Under the pieces are notes generated by a model. The model worked only from the letters and a program-made list of their open reading frames with translations. It had not been told where the DNA came from and did no database searches. From a bacterium (GTDB lineage Bacteria > Planctomycetota > UBA11346), in assembly GCA_020047915.1 (NCBI GenBank), contig JAIFND010000016.1, positions 1 through 57,037 on the forward strand: a stretch of 57,037 nt of DNA, in the 5' to 3' direction. This document shows positions 26,417 through 35,300 of this stretch, one piece after another. A program made the translations under genes and the position numbers. Position 1 is the stretch's first letter. Each line of letters begins with the position of its first letter.

Positions 26417-28075
26417 GTGCCCGCCCCCCTGCTGCTGCCCGCCCCCCGCTCGTGGTCGCCGGCCACCGGCGCCTGCGCCGCCCCCGACCGCATCGCGGTG
26501 CATCTCTCCGACCATCCGACCCAGGCCTACCGCCTGGGACTGCGCCCGGACGGGGTGCGCATCGACTGCTCGGATCCGTCCGGCGAACGCCACGCCCGCG
26601 CCACGCTGGCGCAGCTCGTCGCGCAGGGTGCGCCGTGCGGCACGGTCGAGGACGCGCCGGCCTTCGCCTGGCGCGGCGTCATGCTCGACATCTCGCGCTG
26701 CCGCGTGCCGACGATGACCGAGCTGCACAGCGTGGTCGCGCAGTTGGCGGCGTGGAAGATCAACCACCTCGAACTCTATGTCGAGCACACCGTCGCCTAC
26801 CGCGACCACCCGCTTGCCTGGACCGGCTGGGATCCGCTGACCCACGACGAGATCCGCTCGCTGGATGCGCTCTGCCAACAACACGGCATCCGCCTCGCCG
26901 CCAATCAGAACACTCTCGGCCACCTCGAACAGTGGCTCGCGCATCCGCAGTACGCGGCGATGGCTGAGATCGCTCCGGGGGAGACGTGGGACTTCGGCGG
27001 CATCGTCGAGAAGACCGGTCCCTTCTCGTTGTGCCCCGCTGACCCGCGCGCCCTGCCCTTCGTCACCGGCCTGCTCGACGAACTGCTGCCGCTGTTCAGC
27101 GCCGCGCACGCCAACCTCGGCTGCGACGAGGCCTACGACCTCGGCCAGGGGCGCTCGCGCGCGGCGGTGGCTGCACGCGGCCGCGCGGCGGTGTACCTCG
27201 ACTGGGTGGCGCAGGTCTGCGCGGTCGCGCGCCGGCACGGCAAGCGTCCCGCGTTCTGGGCCGACATCGCGCTGGAACATCCCGAAGCGCTGGCCGCGCT
27301 GCCAGACGATCTGCTGTGCCTGTGCTGGGGCTACGAACCCGACGCCCCCTTCGCGCGCTGGGTGCGCCAGGTGCGCGCCGCCGGACGCGAGGCGTGGGTC
27401 TGCCCCGGCACCTCGTGCTGGCTGACCTGGACCGGACGCAGCCGCGAGCGCAGCGCCAACCTGCTCGCCGCCGCCGAGCAGGGCCTGGCCGAAGGCGCGA
27501 CCGGCTACCTCGCCACCGCCTGGGGCGACGACGGCCACCGCCAATCCTGGCCAGTGACGCTGCACGCCCTGGCCGAGGCCGCGCACCGCGCGTGGAGCGG
27601 CCCCGCCGCCTACGACAGCCGCGCAGCCTGGAAGAAGCCCGCCCTCGGCCCGTGGCTCGACCGCTTCGGCGACATCGACGCCGACCTGCGCGCGATCAGC
27701 GGCAAGAACGGCGGCGTGCTGCGCAACCGCAGCGCATTGTTCGCCGACCTGCACAAGCCGTGGCGCGACCCGGCGCCCGGCTCGGCCGCCGACTACGAAG
27801 CCTGCGCCGACGCCCTCGACGCCCTGGCCGACGATCTGCCGATCTATGGCGGCCAGGTCGCCGACGAACTGATCCACGCCGGCCGCCTCGCCCGTCTCGC
27901 CGCCGAAGCCGGCTGGCTGAAGCGCAGCGCGCCCGATGACGCCGTCGCCCGCCGCCTGCTCGCCGACGAACTGGTTGCGCTGACCGACGAGCACCGCCGC
28001 CTGTGGCTCAAGCGCGCCCGCCCCGGCGGCCTCGACCGCTCGTGCGCGCGCTATGCCGCGGCGCTGCGCGCGTAG
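26417..28075 (+). CDS. Glycoside hydrolase family 20 beta-N-acetylhexosaminidase
   Basis: Predicted to remove terminal N-acetylhexosamine residues. The 552 residues start with a short GH20b-like domain, then a TIM barrel: FAWRGVMLDISRCRVPT, WKINHLELYVEHTVAY, GIRLAANQNTLGHLEQW and the catalytic Asp-Glu pair in NLGCDEAYDLG (Asp 237, Glu 238). The C-terminal ~200 residues are helical, as in cytosolic GH20 exo-hexosaminidases. No signal peptide is seen with GTG 26417, which suggests a cytoplasmic enzyme that could act after AmpG import, in the place of NagZ. The stop TAG is the first part of the left inverted repeat of the RAYT element. Confidence 0.82.
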   Translation: MPAPLLLPAPRSWSPATGACAAPDRIAVHLSDHPTQAYRLGLRPDGVRIDCSDPSGERHARATLAQLVAQGAPCGTVEDAPAFAWRGVMLDISRCRVPTMTELHSVVAQLAAWKINHLELYVEHTVAYRDHPLAWTGWDPLTHDEIRSLDALCQQHGIRLAANQNTLGHLEQWLAHPQYAAMAEIAPGETWDFGGIVEKTGPFSLCPADPRALPFVTGLLDELLPLFSAAHANLGCDEAYDLGQGRSRAAVAARGRAAVYLDWVAQVCAVARRHGKRPAFWADIALEHPEALAALPDDLLCLCWGYEPDAPFARWVRQVRAAGREAWVCPGTSCWLTWTGRSRERSANLLAAAEQGLAEGATGYLATAWGDDGHRQSWPVTLHALAEAAHRAWSGPAAYDSRAAWKKPALGPWLDRFGDIDADLRAISGKNGGVLRNRSALFADLHKPWRDPAPGSAADYEACADALDALADDLPIYGGQVADELIHAGRLARLAAEAGWLKRSAPDDAVARRLLADELVALTDEHRRLWLKRARPGGLDRSCARYAAALRA

Positions 28076-28796
28076 CGCCGCCTTCAGGCGGCACGGACGG
28101 CCGGCTTCAGCCGGCCGAGCCTTCCACGCACCCGCGCCACGCCGGATCCACCCAGAGCCCAGGCCAAGCCCACGGGTCCACCACCAGCCGCGCCTGCACG
28201 GGATTCTGCACCACATATCGCACCGCCGCGATGTGATGCTCCTCATCGCGGATGAAGCGGTCGAAGTATTCGCGCTGCCACAGCGCGCCGCTCTGTCCCA
28301 GCCGCTGATTGATCGCCCGGGCCGTCCGTCCTTTCCAGCGCCCGATGATCATGCCCAGCGGTTCGCCGGCCGAACGCAGCAGGACATGGACATGGTTGGG
28401 CATGACCACGGCGGCATCGAGGCGATAGGCCGCACCATGCCCGGAACGCAGTTCGGCCAGCACCAGCCCGCATATCTCTGAACTGCGCAAGCAGCAGGTT
28501 CCATGTCCGGCATCCAGCCAGTCATGAACGCGGGCGGCAAGCAGGGCGTCCGCGCGCTGCCCGGCCACATCGGGGCGCTGCTCCAACAGCAGCGACGCCC
28601 GGATCCGCTGCACCGCCTCATCAGGCAAGGCATCGGCCAGACGGAAGGTCACGGCCTGGGCCAGGCCGGCAAAGTCGGCGTGCGGCATGTGGCCGCGGTC
28701 GCGCCAGCCTCGGCGGATTGAACGCATGGATGCGAGCATAACAGATCGTTCGGCCGGCTGAAGCCGGCCGGCCGTGCCGCCTGAAGGCGGCGCTAC
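28072..28796. mobile_element. RAYT/REP element with 47-bp terminal inverted repeats
   Basis: A 725-bp unit bounded by 28072-28118 and 28750-28796, which are inverted copies matching at 46 of 47 positions. Each end carries two REP-like hairpins: GCCGCC-TT-CAGGCGGC type and GGCCGGC-TTC-AGCCGGCC type. The single gene inside is a REP-associated tyrosine transposase whose stop codon lies in the left hairpin. The unit directly follows the hexosaminidase stop codon and precedes anmK. Confidence 0.85.
28107..28739 (-). CDS. REP-associated tyrosine transposase (RAYT)
   Basis: Single-strand DNA nuclease of the IS200/IS605-like Y1 family, 210 residues. Family marks: IRRGWRDRGHMPH at the N-terminus with AVTFRLADALP, the metal-binding HUH in VVMPNHVHVLL, IIGRWKGRTARAIN, LWQREYFDRFIRDEEH and VRYVVQNPVQARLV. 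The catalytic Tyr is probably in REYFDRFIRDE. ATG 28739 or 28727 may be used. RAYTs act on REP hairpins; matching hairpins flank this gene on both sides. Reading frame and motifs are intact, so it may still be active. Confidence 0.88.
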   Translation of the reverse strand: MLASMRSIRRGWRDRGHMPHADFAGLAQAVTFRLADALPDEAVQRIRASLLLEQRPDVAGQRADALLAARVHDWLDAGHGTCCLRSSEICGLVLAELRSGHGAAYRLDAAVVMPNHVHVLLRSAGEPLGMIIGRWKGRTARAINQRLGQSGALWQREYFDRFIRDEEHHIAAVRYVVQNPVQARLVVDPWAWPGLWVDPAWRGCVEGSAG

Positions 28797-28854
28797 GTGG
28801 CGCTACGAAGCGCTCCCAGGTGGCGCCCGCCGGGGGCGGCGCCATGCTGACGCC

Positions 28855-29973
28855 GTGCGCCAACCCCGCCGCAAGACCGCCGAACCGATCCTCCCCGACA
28901 GCCGGCCGGCGCGCATCGTCGCCGGGTGCATGACCGGCACCTCGATCGATGGCCTCGACATCGCCGTGCTGCGCATCCGCCACTTCGGCCTGCGCCTGCA
29001 TGCCACCCTGGAGGCGACCAGCACGGTGCCGCTGGGCAAGCTGGCTGCGCCGCTGCGCCGCCTCGCCGAGCAGCAGCCGATGACGGCCGGCGAGATCGCC
29101 CAGGTGCAACGCGAGTTCAGCCTGCTGCATCTCGCGGCGCTGAAGCCCCTGCACGAGAAGCACAAGCTGCAGCTGGTCAGCGTGCACGGTCAGACCGTGT
29201 TCCACGCCCCGCCAGATTCGTGGCAGTTGTTCCAGCCCGCGCCGCTGGCGCATGGACTCGGCGTGCCGGTGGTGTGCGACCTGCGTGCCGCCGACCTCGC
29301 CAACGGCGGGCAGGGCGCGCCGCTCACACCGCTCGCCGACTTCCTGCTGCTGCGCCACGGCACGGAAGACCGCGCCGTGGTCAACCTGGGCGGCTTCTGC
29401 AACCTCACCCGCCTGCCCGGCGGGCACGACATCGACCGCATCGCCGGCCTCGATGTCTGCGCCTGCAACCAGGTGCTGGATGCGGTGGCGCGCGCCGTCC
29501 TCGACGCCGCCTACGACCGCAACGGGCAGGCCGCCATGCAGGGCACCACCGACGAGCGCGCCGCGACCCGCCTCGCCACTCTGCTGCGCCGCCAGGCCAA
29601 GTCCGGTCGCAGCCTGGGCACCGGCGACGAGGCGGTGGCCTGGGTCGAGGCGCACCGCGGCCTTGGCCCGGCCGACCTCGCCGCCACCGCCTGCGCCGCC
29701 GTCGCCAGCACCATCGTGCAGGCCGCGAGCGGCGCCCAGCGCCTGATCCTGGCCGGCGGCGGCACGCGCAACCGCCGCCTGGTCGCCGAACTGGCGGCCC
29801 GCGCCGCCTGCCCGGTGCAGCTCTCCGATGATCTCGAGGTGCCCACCGCCTACCGCGAAGCGATGGGCTGGGCGGTGCTCGGCGCCCTGTGCCAGGACCG
29901 CCAGGCGATCGCGTTGCCGCAGGTCACCGGGGCCGAGCGCAGCGCCGTGGCCGGGTTGTGGTGCCTGCCGTGA
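28855..29973 (+). CDS. anmK: Anhydro-N-acetylmuramic acid kinase AnmK
   Basis: Converts 1,6-anhydro-MurNAc to MurNAc 6-phosphate with ATP, feeding MurQ. From GTG 28855 it is 372 residues, close to E. coli AnmK (369). Motifs: VAGCMTGTSIDGLDIAVL, LVSVHGQTVFH, CDLRAADLANGGQGAPL, AVVNLGGFCNLT, and LILAGGGTRNRRL. A longer reading from 28774 would translate REP sequence and is unlikely. A TGGCGCC/GGCGCCA hairpin (28821-28844) sits just upstream of the start and may limit translation. The TGA stop lies in the loop of a CCTGCC/GGCAGG hairpin next to a heptad array. Confidence 0.93.
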   Translation: MRQPRRKTAEPILPDSRPARIVAGCMTGTSIDGLDIAVLRIRHFGLRLHATLEATSTVPLGKLAAPLRRLAEQQPMTAGEIAQVQREFSLLHLAALKPLHEKHKLQLVSVHGQTVFHAPPDSWQLFQPAPLAHGLGVPVVCDLRAADLANGGQGAPLTPLADFLLLRHGTEDRAVVNLGGFCNLTRLPGGHDIDRIAGLDVCACNQVLDAVARAVLDAAYDRNGQAAMQGTTDERAATRLATLLRRQAKSGRSLGTGDEAVAWVEAHRGLGPADLAATACAAVASTIVQAASGAQRLILAGGGTRNRRLVAELAARAACPVQLSDDLEVPTAYREAMGWAVLGALCQDRQAIALPQVTGAERSAVAGLWCLP

Positions 29974-30008
29974 AGGCAGGTTCGGCGTTCGGCGTTCGGC
30001 GTTCGGCG
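29964..30008. repeat. Hairpin plus heptad array H7
   Basis: CCTGCC-GTGAA-GGCAGG hairpin (29964-29980), with the anmK stop in its loop, followed at once by four GTTCGGC units (29980-30008). The array ends 18 bp before the next gene. Confidence 0.88.
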
Positions 30009-30025
30009 TACCGCAGGATGCGACG

Positions 30026-31438
30026 GTGAGCGGGATCGTCAGCCGCTGGTGGTTCTGGCTGATCATCATCCTGGCCCTGGCAGCTTCTGCGCTCGTCGCC
30101 ATCCGCATCGCCGGCATGCGCCGCTACGCGGATCTGCAGACCGAACTGCGCGGCCTGGGCTACGCGACCACGATGGAGGAACTCGTCGCCCTCGCCCCGC
30201 CAGTCGATCGCGACCGGCAGGAGCGTTTCCGGCGCATCATGGAATCGCGCTCCAAATGGATTGAGGACATCCACTACGCCCGCCCCGCAAACGACCTGCG
30301 CGAACAACGGCATGCACCCAAGGACCTCGAACGCCGCGACCGCGCCCTGCGCGACGGTGCGACCGACATGCATGCGATCACCGGCATCTTCGACGAAGGC
30401 CCGGTCGAGCTGTCGATGTTCGGCTGGTGCGAGCGCGATCCGGCCAAGCTGCGCGGCATTTCAATCAGCACCGCCACCGCCACCCCGCTGCCCAATCTGC
30501 TGGCGGTGCGCGCCTTCGCCAACTGGTGGTCGCTACGCGCCTGCCTCGACGCCGATCCCGAACCTCACCTGAAGAACCTCGACCGTCTGGTTGCCGCGAT
30601 GGATCGGCCCGGTGCGCTGATCGATGCGATGATCGTCATCGCGGTCGGCGCGATCCGCGACCAGACCCACCTCTGGCTGGCGACGCGCGGGAGACTCGGC
30701 GACGAACGACTGCGCACCTGGGGTGCCGAGGCACCGCATCACCTCGCGTGGTGCGCGTCCGGATTCACGGGCGAACGCTGCCTGTTCCATGAACCACTCA
30801 GCCGGATGGGCTGGGGACACGGGATCTGGTTCAACGGCAAGGGAATTGTTGGCGAGGTGCTGACCTTTGCCCAGATCTGGCCACTACAAGGATATGAAGC
30901 GGCCTACTGTTCCAGCGCGATCGCCGGCACCGAAAGCCGGCTGTTCAACCGGACCGAGCCGACGATACGCGAAATGCCCTTTGGGTACCACGGGCTGATC
31001 TACCGCATCGCCATGCCCAACCTCTTCGAAAGCGTCACCACCGCCGCCGAAGCCGCCAACCAGCATCGCATGAACCGCCTCGCCGCGCTCATCGCCATGC
31101 ACCACCACCGCACTGGCAGCCTGCCAGTACTCACCGATCTACCGCCCGCCCTCGGCCCCGACCTGCCGGCCCTGCTCTACGAAACCTTCCCGCCGCACCG
31201 TTTCCGCATCGGCATCGACCCCAAGGGTCCGCTGCCGCCGTCTGTGCCGGCCGACCGCTGGACCGGCAAGGACTATGCCTCGGCGATCGGCCAGCCGCCA
31301 TCAAAGTCGCCCCAATCGCCCAACCGCCGCTGGTCGATGGAACTCGACCTGGCTGCGATCCTCGTCCCGCCCCCCGAACCTGCGCCCCGCAAGCCCAAGC
31401 TTCCAGCCTCCAGCCCCCAGCCTCCAGCCTCACCATGA
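30026..31438 (+). CDS. Membrane-anchored protein of unknown function
   Basis: I do not recognise this 470-residue protein. From GTG 30026 it opens with one membrane helix (WWFWLIIILALAASALVAI), then a long soluble part rich in charged residues. A Trp/Gly-rich central part (SRMGWGHGIWFNGKGIVG) and a C-terminal Pro-rich stretch are visible. It looks like the planctomycete-style proteins with one N-terminal anchor and an extracytoplasmic body. The last residues (PKLPASSPQPPASP) come from a heptad array, and its TGA overlaps the murQ ATG, so it is translationally coupled to murQ. A link to cell-wall recycling is possible from position only. Confidence 0.6.
   Translation: MSGIVSRWWFWLIIILALAASALVAIRIAGMRRYADLQTELRGLGYATTMEELVALAPPVDRDRQERFRRIMESRSKWIEDIHYARPANDLREQRHAPKDLERRDRALRDGATDMHAITGIFDEGPVELSMFGWCERDPAKLRGISISTATATPLPNLLAVRAFANWWSLRACLDADPEPHLKNLDRLVAAMDRPGALIDAMIVIAVGAIRDQTHLWLATRGRLGDERLRTWGAEAPHHLAWCASGFTGERCLFHEPLSRMGWGHGIWFNGKGIVGEVLTFAQIWPLQGYEAAYCSSAIAGTESRLFNRTEPTIREMPFGYHGLIYRIAMPNLFESVTTAAEAANQHRMNRLAALIAMHHHRTGSLPVLTDLPPALGPDLPALLYETFPPHRFRIGIDPKGPLPPSVPADRWTGKDYASAIGQPPSKSPQSPNRRWSMELDLAAILVPPPEPAPRKPKLPASSPQPPASP
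31402..31432. repeat. Heptad array H8 at the junction with murQ
   Basis: About four CCAGCCT-type units (one is CCCCAGC) that encode the C-terminus of the upstream gene and end at CACCATGA, the overlapped start of murQ. The layout matches array H6. Confidence 0.88.
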
Positions 31439-32364
31439 TCCCCGACCGCTCGCACATCGACACCGAACGCGCCAACCCGCGCACGGCGCAGCTGCACACC
31501 CTCGACGCTGCCGGGCTGGTCCAGCTGATGAACCAGGAGAACCGCGCGGTGCAGACCGCGCTGGAGGCGGCCGAGAGCGCCCTCGCCGGCTTCATCGCCG
31601 CCGCCGCGCCCGGCTTCCTGCGCGGCGGGCGCGTGGTCTATCTCGGCGCCGGCACCAGCGGACGCCTGGGCGTGCTCGACGCCTCGGAGATCCCGCCGAC
31701 CTTCTGCGAGTCGCCTGGCCGCTTCATCGGCATCATCGCCGGCGGCGACCGCAGCCTGCGCATCCCCAGCGAGGGCGCCGAAGACGATGCCCAGGGCGCA
31801 ATCCCGGAACTCGAACGCCTCGCCCTCACCGCCGATGACGCGGTGCTGGGCATCGCCGCCGGCGGCACCACGCCGTATGTGCAGGGCGCGCTGCGCTGGG
31901 CCTCCAGCCTCCAGCCTCCAGCCTCCAGCCCGCTCTGCGCCCTCCTGACCTGCGCCGACGTCCCCGCCCCGCCCGGCTGCCGGCGCATCCTGCTGCCCAC
32001 CGGCCCCGAAGTGCTGACCGGCTCGACCCGGCTCAAGGCCGGCACCGCGACCAAGCTGGCGCTCAACAGCATCTCGACCGCGCTAATGGTCCTGGCCGGC
32101 AAGGTGCACGGCAACCTGATGGTCGACGTGAAGGCGAGCAACGTGAAGCTGCGCGACCGCGCGGCGCGCATCGTCAGCAGCCTGAGCGGCCTGCCGCGCG
32201 AGGCGGCCTTCGCCCTGCTCGAACAGGCCGGCTGGTCGGCCAAGACCGCCATCGCCATGCACCGGCTGGGCGCCAGCCGGGCCGCCGCCGAGGCCGCCCT
32301 GGCGGGGTGCCACGGGCGTCTCGACGCCCTGCCTTCGGCGTTGCCGCCCCAGCCCCCGGGCTGA
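31435..32364 (+). CDS. murQ: N-acetylmuramic acid 6-phosphate etherase MurQ
   Basis: Cleaves the lactyl ether of MurNAc 6-phosphate to give GlcNAc 6-phosphate, the step after AnmK. The SIS-fold signatures are VYLGAGTSGRLGVLDASE, IIAGGDRS and GIAAGGTTPYV. Catalytic residues by comparison with E. coli are Glu 85 and Glu 116 (spacing 31, as in E83/E114). Later blocks are EVLTGSTRLKAGTATKLALN and KVHGNLMVDVKASN. Between RWA and LCALLTC, residues 157-166 (SSLQPPASSP) are encoded by a heptad array in place of about five residues of a surface turn. The frame is kept, so the enzyme may tolerate it. Confidence 0.93.
   Translation: MIPDRSHIDTERANPRTAQLHTLDAAGLVQLMNQENRAVQTALEAAESALAGFIAAAAPGFLRGGRVVYLGAGTSGRLGVLDASEIPPTFCESPGRFIGIIAGGDRSLRIPSEGAEDDAQGAIPELERLALTADDAVLGIAAGGTTPYVQGALRWASSLQPPASSPLCALLTCADVPAPPGCRRILLPTGPEVLTGSTRLKAGTATKLALNSISTALMVLAGKVHGNLMVDVKASNVKLRDRAARIVSSLSGLPREAAFALLEQAGWSAKTAIAMHRLGASRAAAEAALAGCHGRLDALPSALPPQPPG
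31901..31930. repeat. Heptad array H9 inside murQ
   Basis: Four CCTCCAG units plus a partial one, in frame within the murQ SIS domain. It is the clearest case of a heptad array inside a conserved protein core. Confidence 0.92.
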
Positions 32365-32366
32365 AC

Positions 32367-35300
32367 ATGGCGGGCATGGATCCCGCCGTCCTCCTCGCCC
32401 CGGTGCGCGCCCGCCTGCGCCGCACCGTCGTGCTCGGCGGGACGGCGCGACTGGCCGGCGTCCTGATTGCGTCGGCCGGTGCGGCGGTGCTGGCCGACTA
32501 CCTGTGGTTCCTGCCCGGCTGGCTGCGCCTCGCCGTGCTGGCGCTGATCGTCGGTGGCGCCGGCCTGATCGCCTGGCGGCGGCTGATCCGGCCCCTGCGC
32601 ACCCCGCTGCCCGACCACGAACTGGCGGTCTTCGTCGAGCGCCGCACCCCCGCCCTGCAGGGCCGGCTGATCACCGCCGTCGCCGGCATCCCGCTTGATG
32701 AGACGGCCAGCGCCGCGTGCAGCGCGGCGATGCCGGCCCCCGCCGCGCTGGTCCCGGCCCGCCAGCTGCCGCGCCTGCTCGGCCTGGCCGGAGTCGCCCT
32801 GGCGGCCGGCCTCGCCATCGCGGTGGCCGCGCCGTGGTTCTGGCGTGACGGCCTGCTACGCCTCGCCCTGCCCCTGGCCGACCACGACTGGCAGCGCGCC
32901 ACCGCCTTCACCGCCCATCCCGAGCGCGCGGTCGTCGCCGCCGATGAACCCGCCGTCATCGTGGTCGAGCGCACGCACGGCGGCAGCGGCGCGGCACGCA
33001 TCGCCTGGGACGACGGCCAGGGCAACGGCGGAGCGCGCCAACTGCCGGGCACCAGTGGCCCGTGGCGCCAGGCCCTGACCCTGCCACTGGGCAACTGGCG
33101 GGTCAGCGTCAGCGGAGGCGACGCCCATCCGACGACCACCCGCGTGCTGGTGGTCGAACGCCCGCGCCTGATCGCGGCCGAGACCCGCCTGACCCCGCCG
33201 GCCTACAGCCACCTGCCGGAACGCGACCAGGCCAGCCCGGCCGGCCAGGTCCTGGCCGGCAGCACCTTGGCGCTACGCCTGCGCCTCGCCGCCGCGCCCG
33301 GCCGCGCCTTGGCCCAAGTGAGCGCAACCTTCGCCGGGAAGCCACTCGCCCTGCGCGCCGCCGGGGACGCCTGGCTTGGCAACCTGGCGATCCACGAGGC
33401 CGGCGAACTGGTGGTCGAGGCGGTCGATGGCGACAGCATCGCGATCCGCCCCGCCGCCCGCTTCCCGATCGCGGTCGAGCCCGACCGAGCGCCCAGCGTC
33501 TCGCTCGCCGGCCCGCGCGGCGACGAGGCGGTCGGCCCGCGCGCCAAGGTCCAGGTCGCGGTCGAGGCCGGCGACGATTTCGGCCTGGCCCGCGTCGGCC
33601 TGACCGCCGCCCCGGCCGCGCCCGGCGCCGCCGCCAGCGAACCGCGCAGCCTCCACGCCGAAGAGCTCGACGGCCGGCGCAGCCTGACCCGCCGCCTGGT
33701 GGTGGATGTCGCGACCCTGACCGGGCCGGGTGGCAGCATCACGCTGGTAGGCAAGGCCGAGGACGCCAACGACATCACCGGCCCCGGAGTCGGCGTCAGT
33801 TCGCCCCTGGTGCTCAAGGTCGTAGCCGAGGACGAGCTGCGCCGCGAGCTGGAGCGCCAGCTGGGCGAGGCCCGCGACCGCGTGCACCAGGCGCGCACAG
33901 CCCTGGCCCCGGCCCTCGCCGATCCGGCCAAGCTGCCCACCGCCGCCCGCGCCGCCGCCCAGGATGCGACGCGGGCCGCCGAACTGCTGGCGCGGGTCGA
34001 ACGGCGCTGGGCCGAGAACAGCCTGGAGGCCGAGCGCATCGCGCCCGCCGCCGAAGCACGCCAGGCGGCCGGTGAAGAGGCCTCGGCTCCCCTCGGCAAG
34101 GCCGCCGGTGGCGACCAGGCAGCAGCGCGCGCCGGCGATGCCGCCCTCGACAAGGCCGAACGCGCCCTCGACCGCATGCTCTCGGACAGCGACCTGACGC
34201 GCATCGTCGCCCTGCTGCTCGAACGGCAGAAGGCCCTGGCCGAGGAAACTCGGCCCTTCGTGCGCGAGCACCTGACCCGCGAACCCGACGAGGCCGGCAA
34301 GACCCGCCAGGCCGATCTCGCCGCCCGCCAGAAGGAGCTATCGGCCCGCGCCGCCGACGCCGAACGCCGCATCCTGTCCGGGCCGGCCAGCCTCGATCCG
34401 GCCAAGGCGGTGGTACGCAACGAGACCCCGGCCGAGCGCATGGAGCAGGCCTCGGGCAGCATCGCCAGCGCCGACCGTCGGGCGCGCACGCCAGAACAGC
34501 AGCAGTCGGCGATCGCCGCCCTGACCCGGCTGCTCGACGCGCTGCGCGGTGGCGACGCCGCCGCCGACCTGGCGCGCCGCGCCGGCGAACTGGCCGAGCG
34601 CCAGGAGCGCCTCGCCGACGCCATCGCCGAAGGCCTCGACCGCGAGAGCGCACAGCGCGAACAGCAGCGCCTGCGCGAGGACACCGAACGCCTGGCCAAC
34701 GACCTGCAGCGCGAACCCGAGGCGGCCAAGTCCGCTGCCGCAGCCGCCGGTGCCCAGCAGGGCGCCGAGTCGGCGCTGCAGCAGGGCGAGCGGGCCGCTG
34801 CGGCGCGCGACGCCGGCACCGCCGCCGAACTGCTGCGTCAGGCGCAGCGCGCGCTGGACCCGCAGCAGCAAGAGAAGGAGAAGCAGGAGAACGAGAAGTC
34901 GCAGCCCGACGTCATCGCCCTGCTGCGCGCCCTGTTCACCGACCAGGCGCGCATCCTTGCCGACAGCCTGCCGGTGGACAAACGCATGGGCGAGGATGAA
35001 CCCGACTTCGCCGCCCGGCGCGACCTGGCGACCATCGCCCAGCTCCAGGATGATGTGCTGCTGCGCCTGCGCGAGGAAGGCGTGAAGGCCCTCGACCAGG
35101 CACCGATCGCGCTGGTCGCGGTCAAGCGCGTCGAGGCGGCGATGGACCGCGTCCTGACCCAGCTGCGCACCCCTGCCCTTGGTGCGCGCGGCCTCGCCCT
35201 GGAGCGCATCGCTCTGGCAGAACTGAAGCGTGTGATCGATATCGCCGCCAGCACCCAAAACAGCAAAGGCGGCGAAGGCGACGGGGGGCAGGGCGGTGGA

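Noticed and set aside
28774-28854. An N-terminal extension of AnmK starting at 28774
   Set aside because: It would translate the REP inverted repeat and exceed the family length. GTG 28855 gives the normal size.
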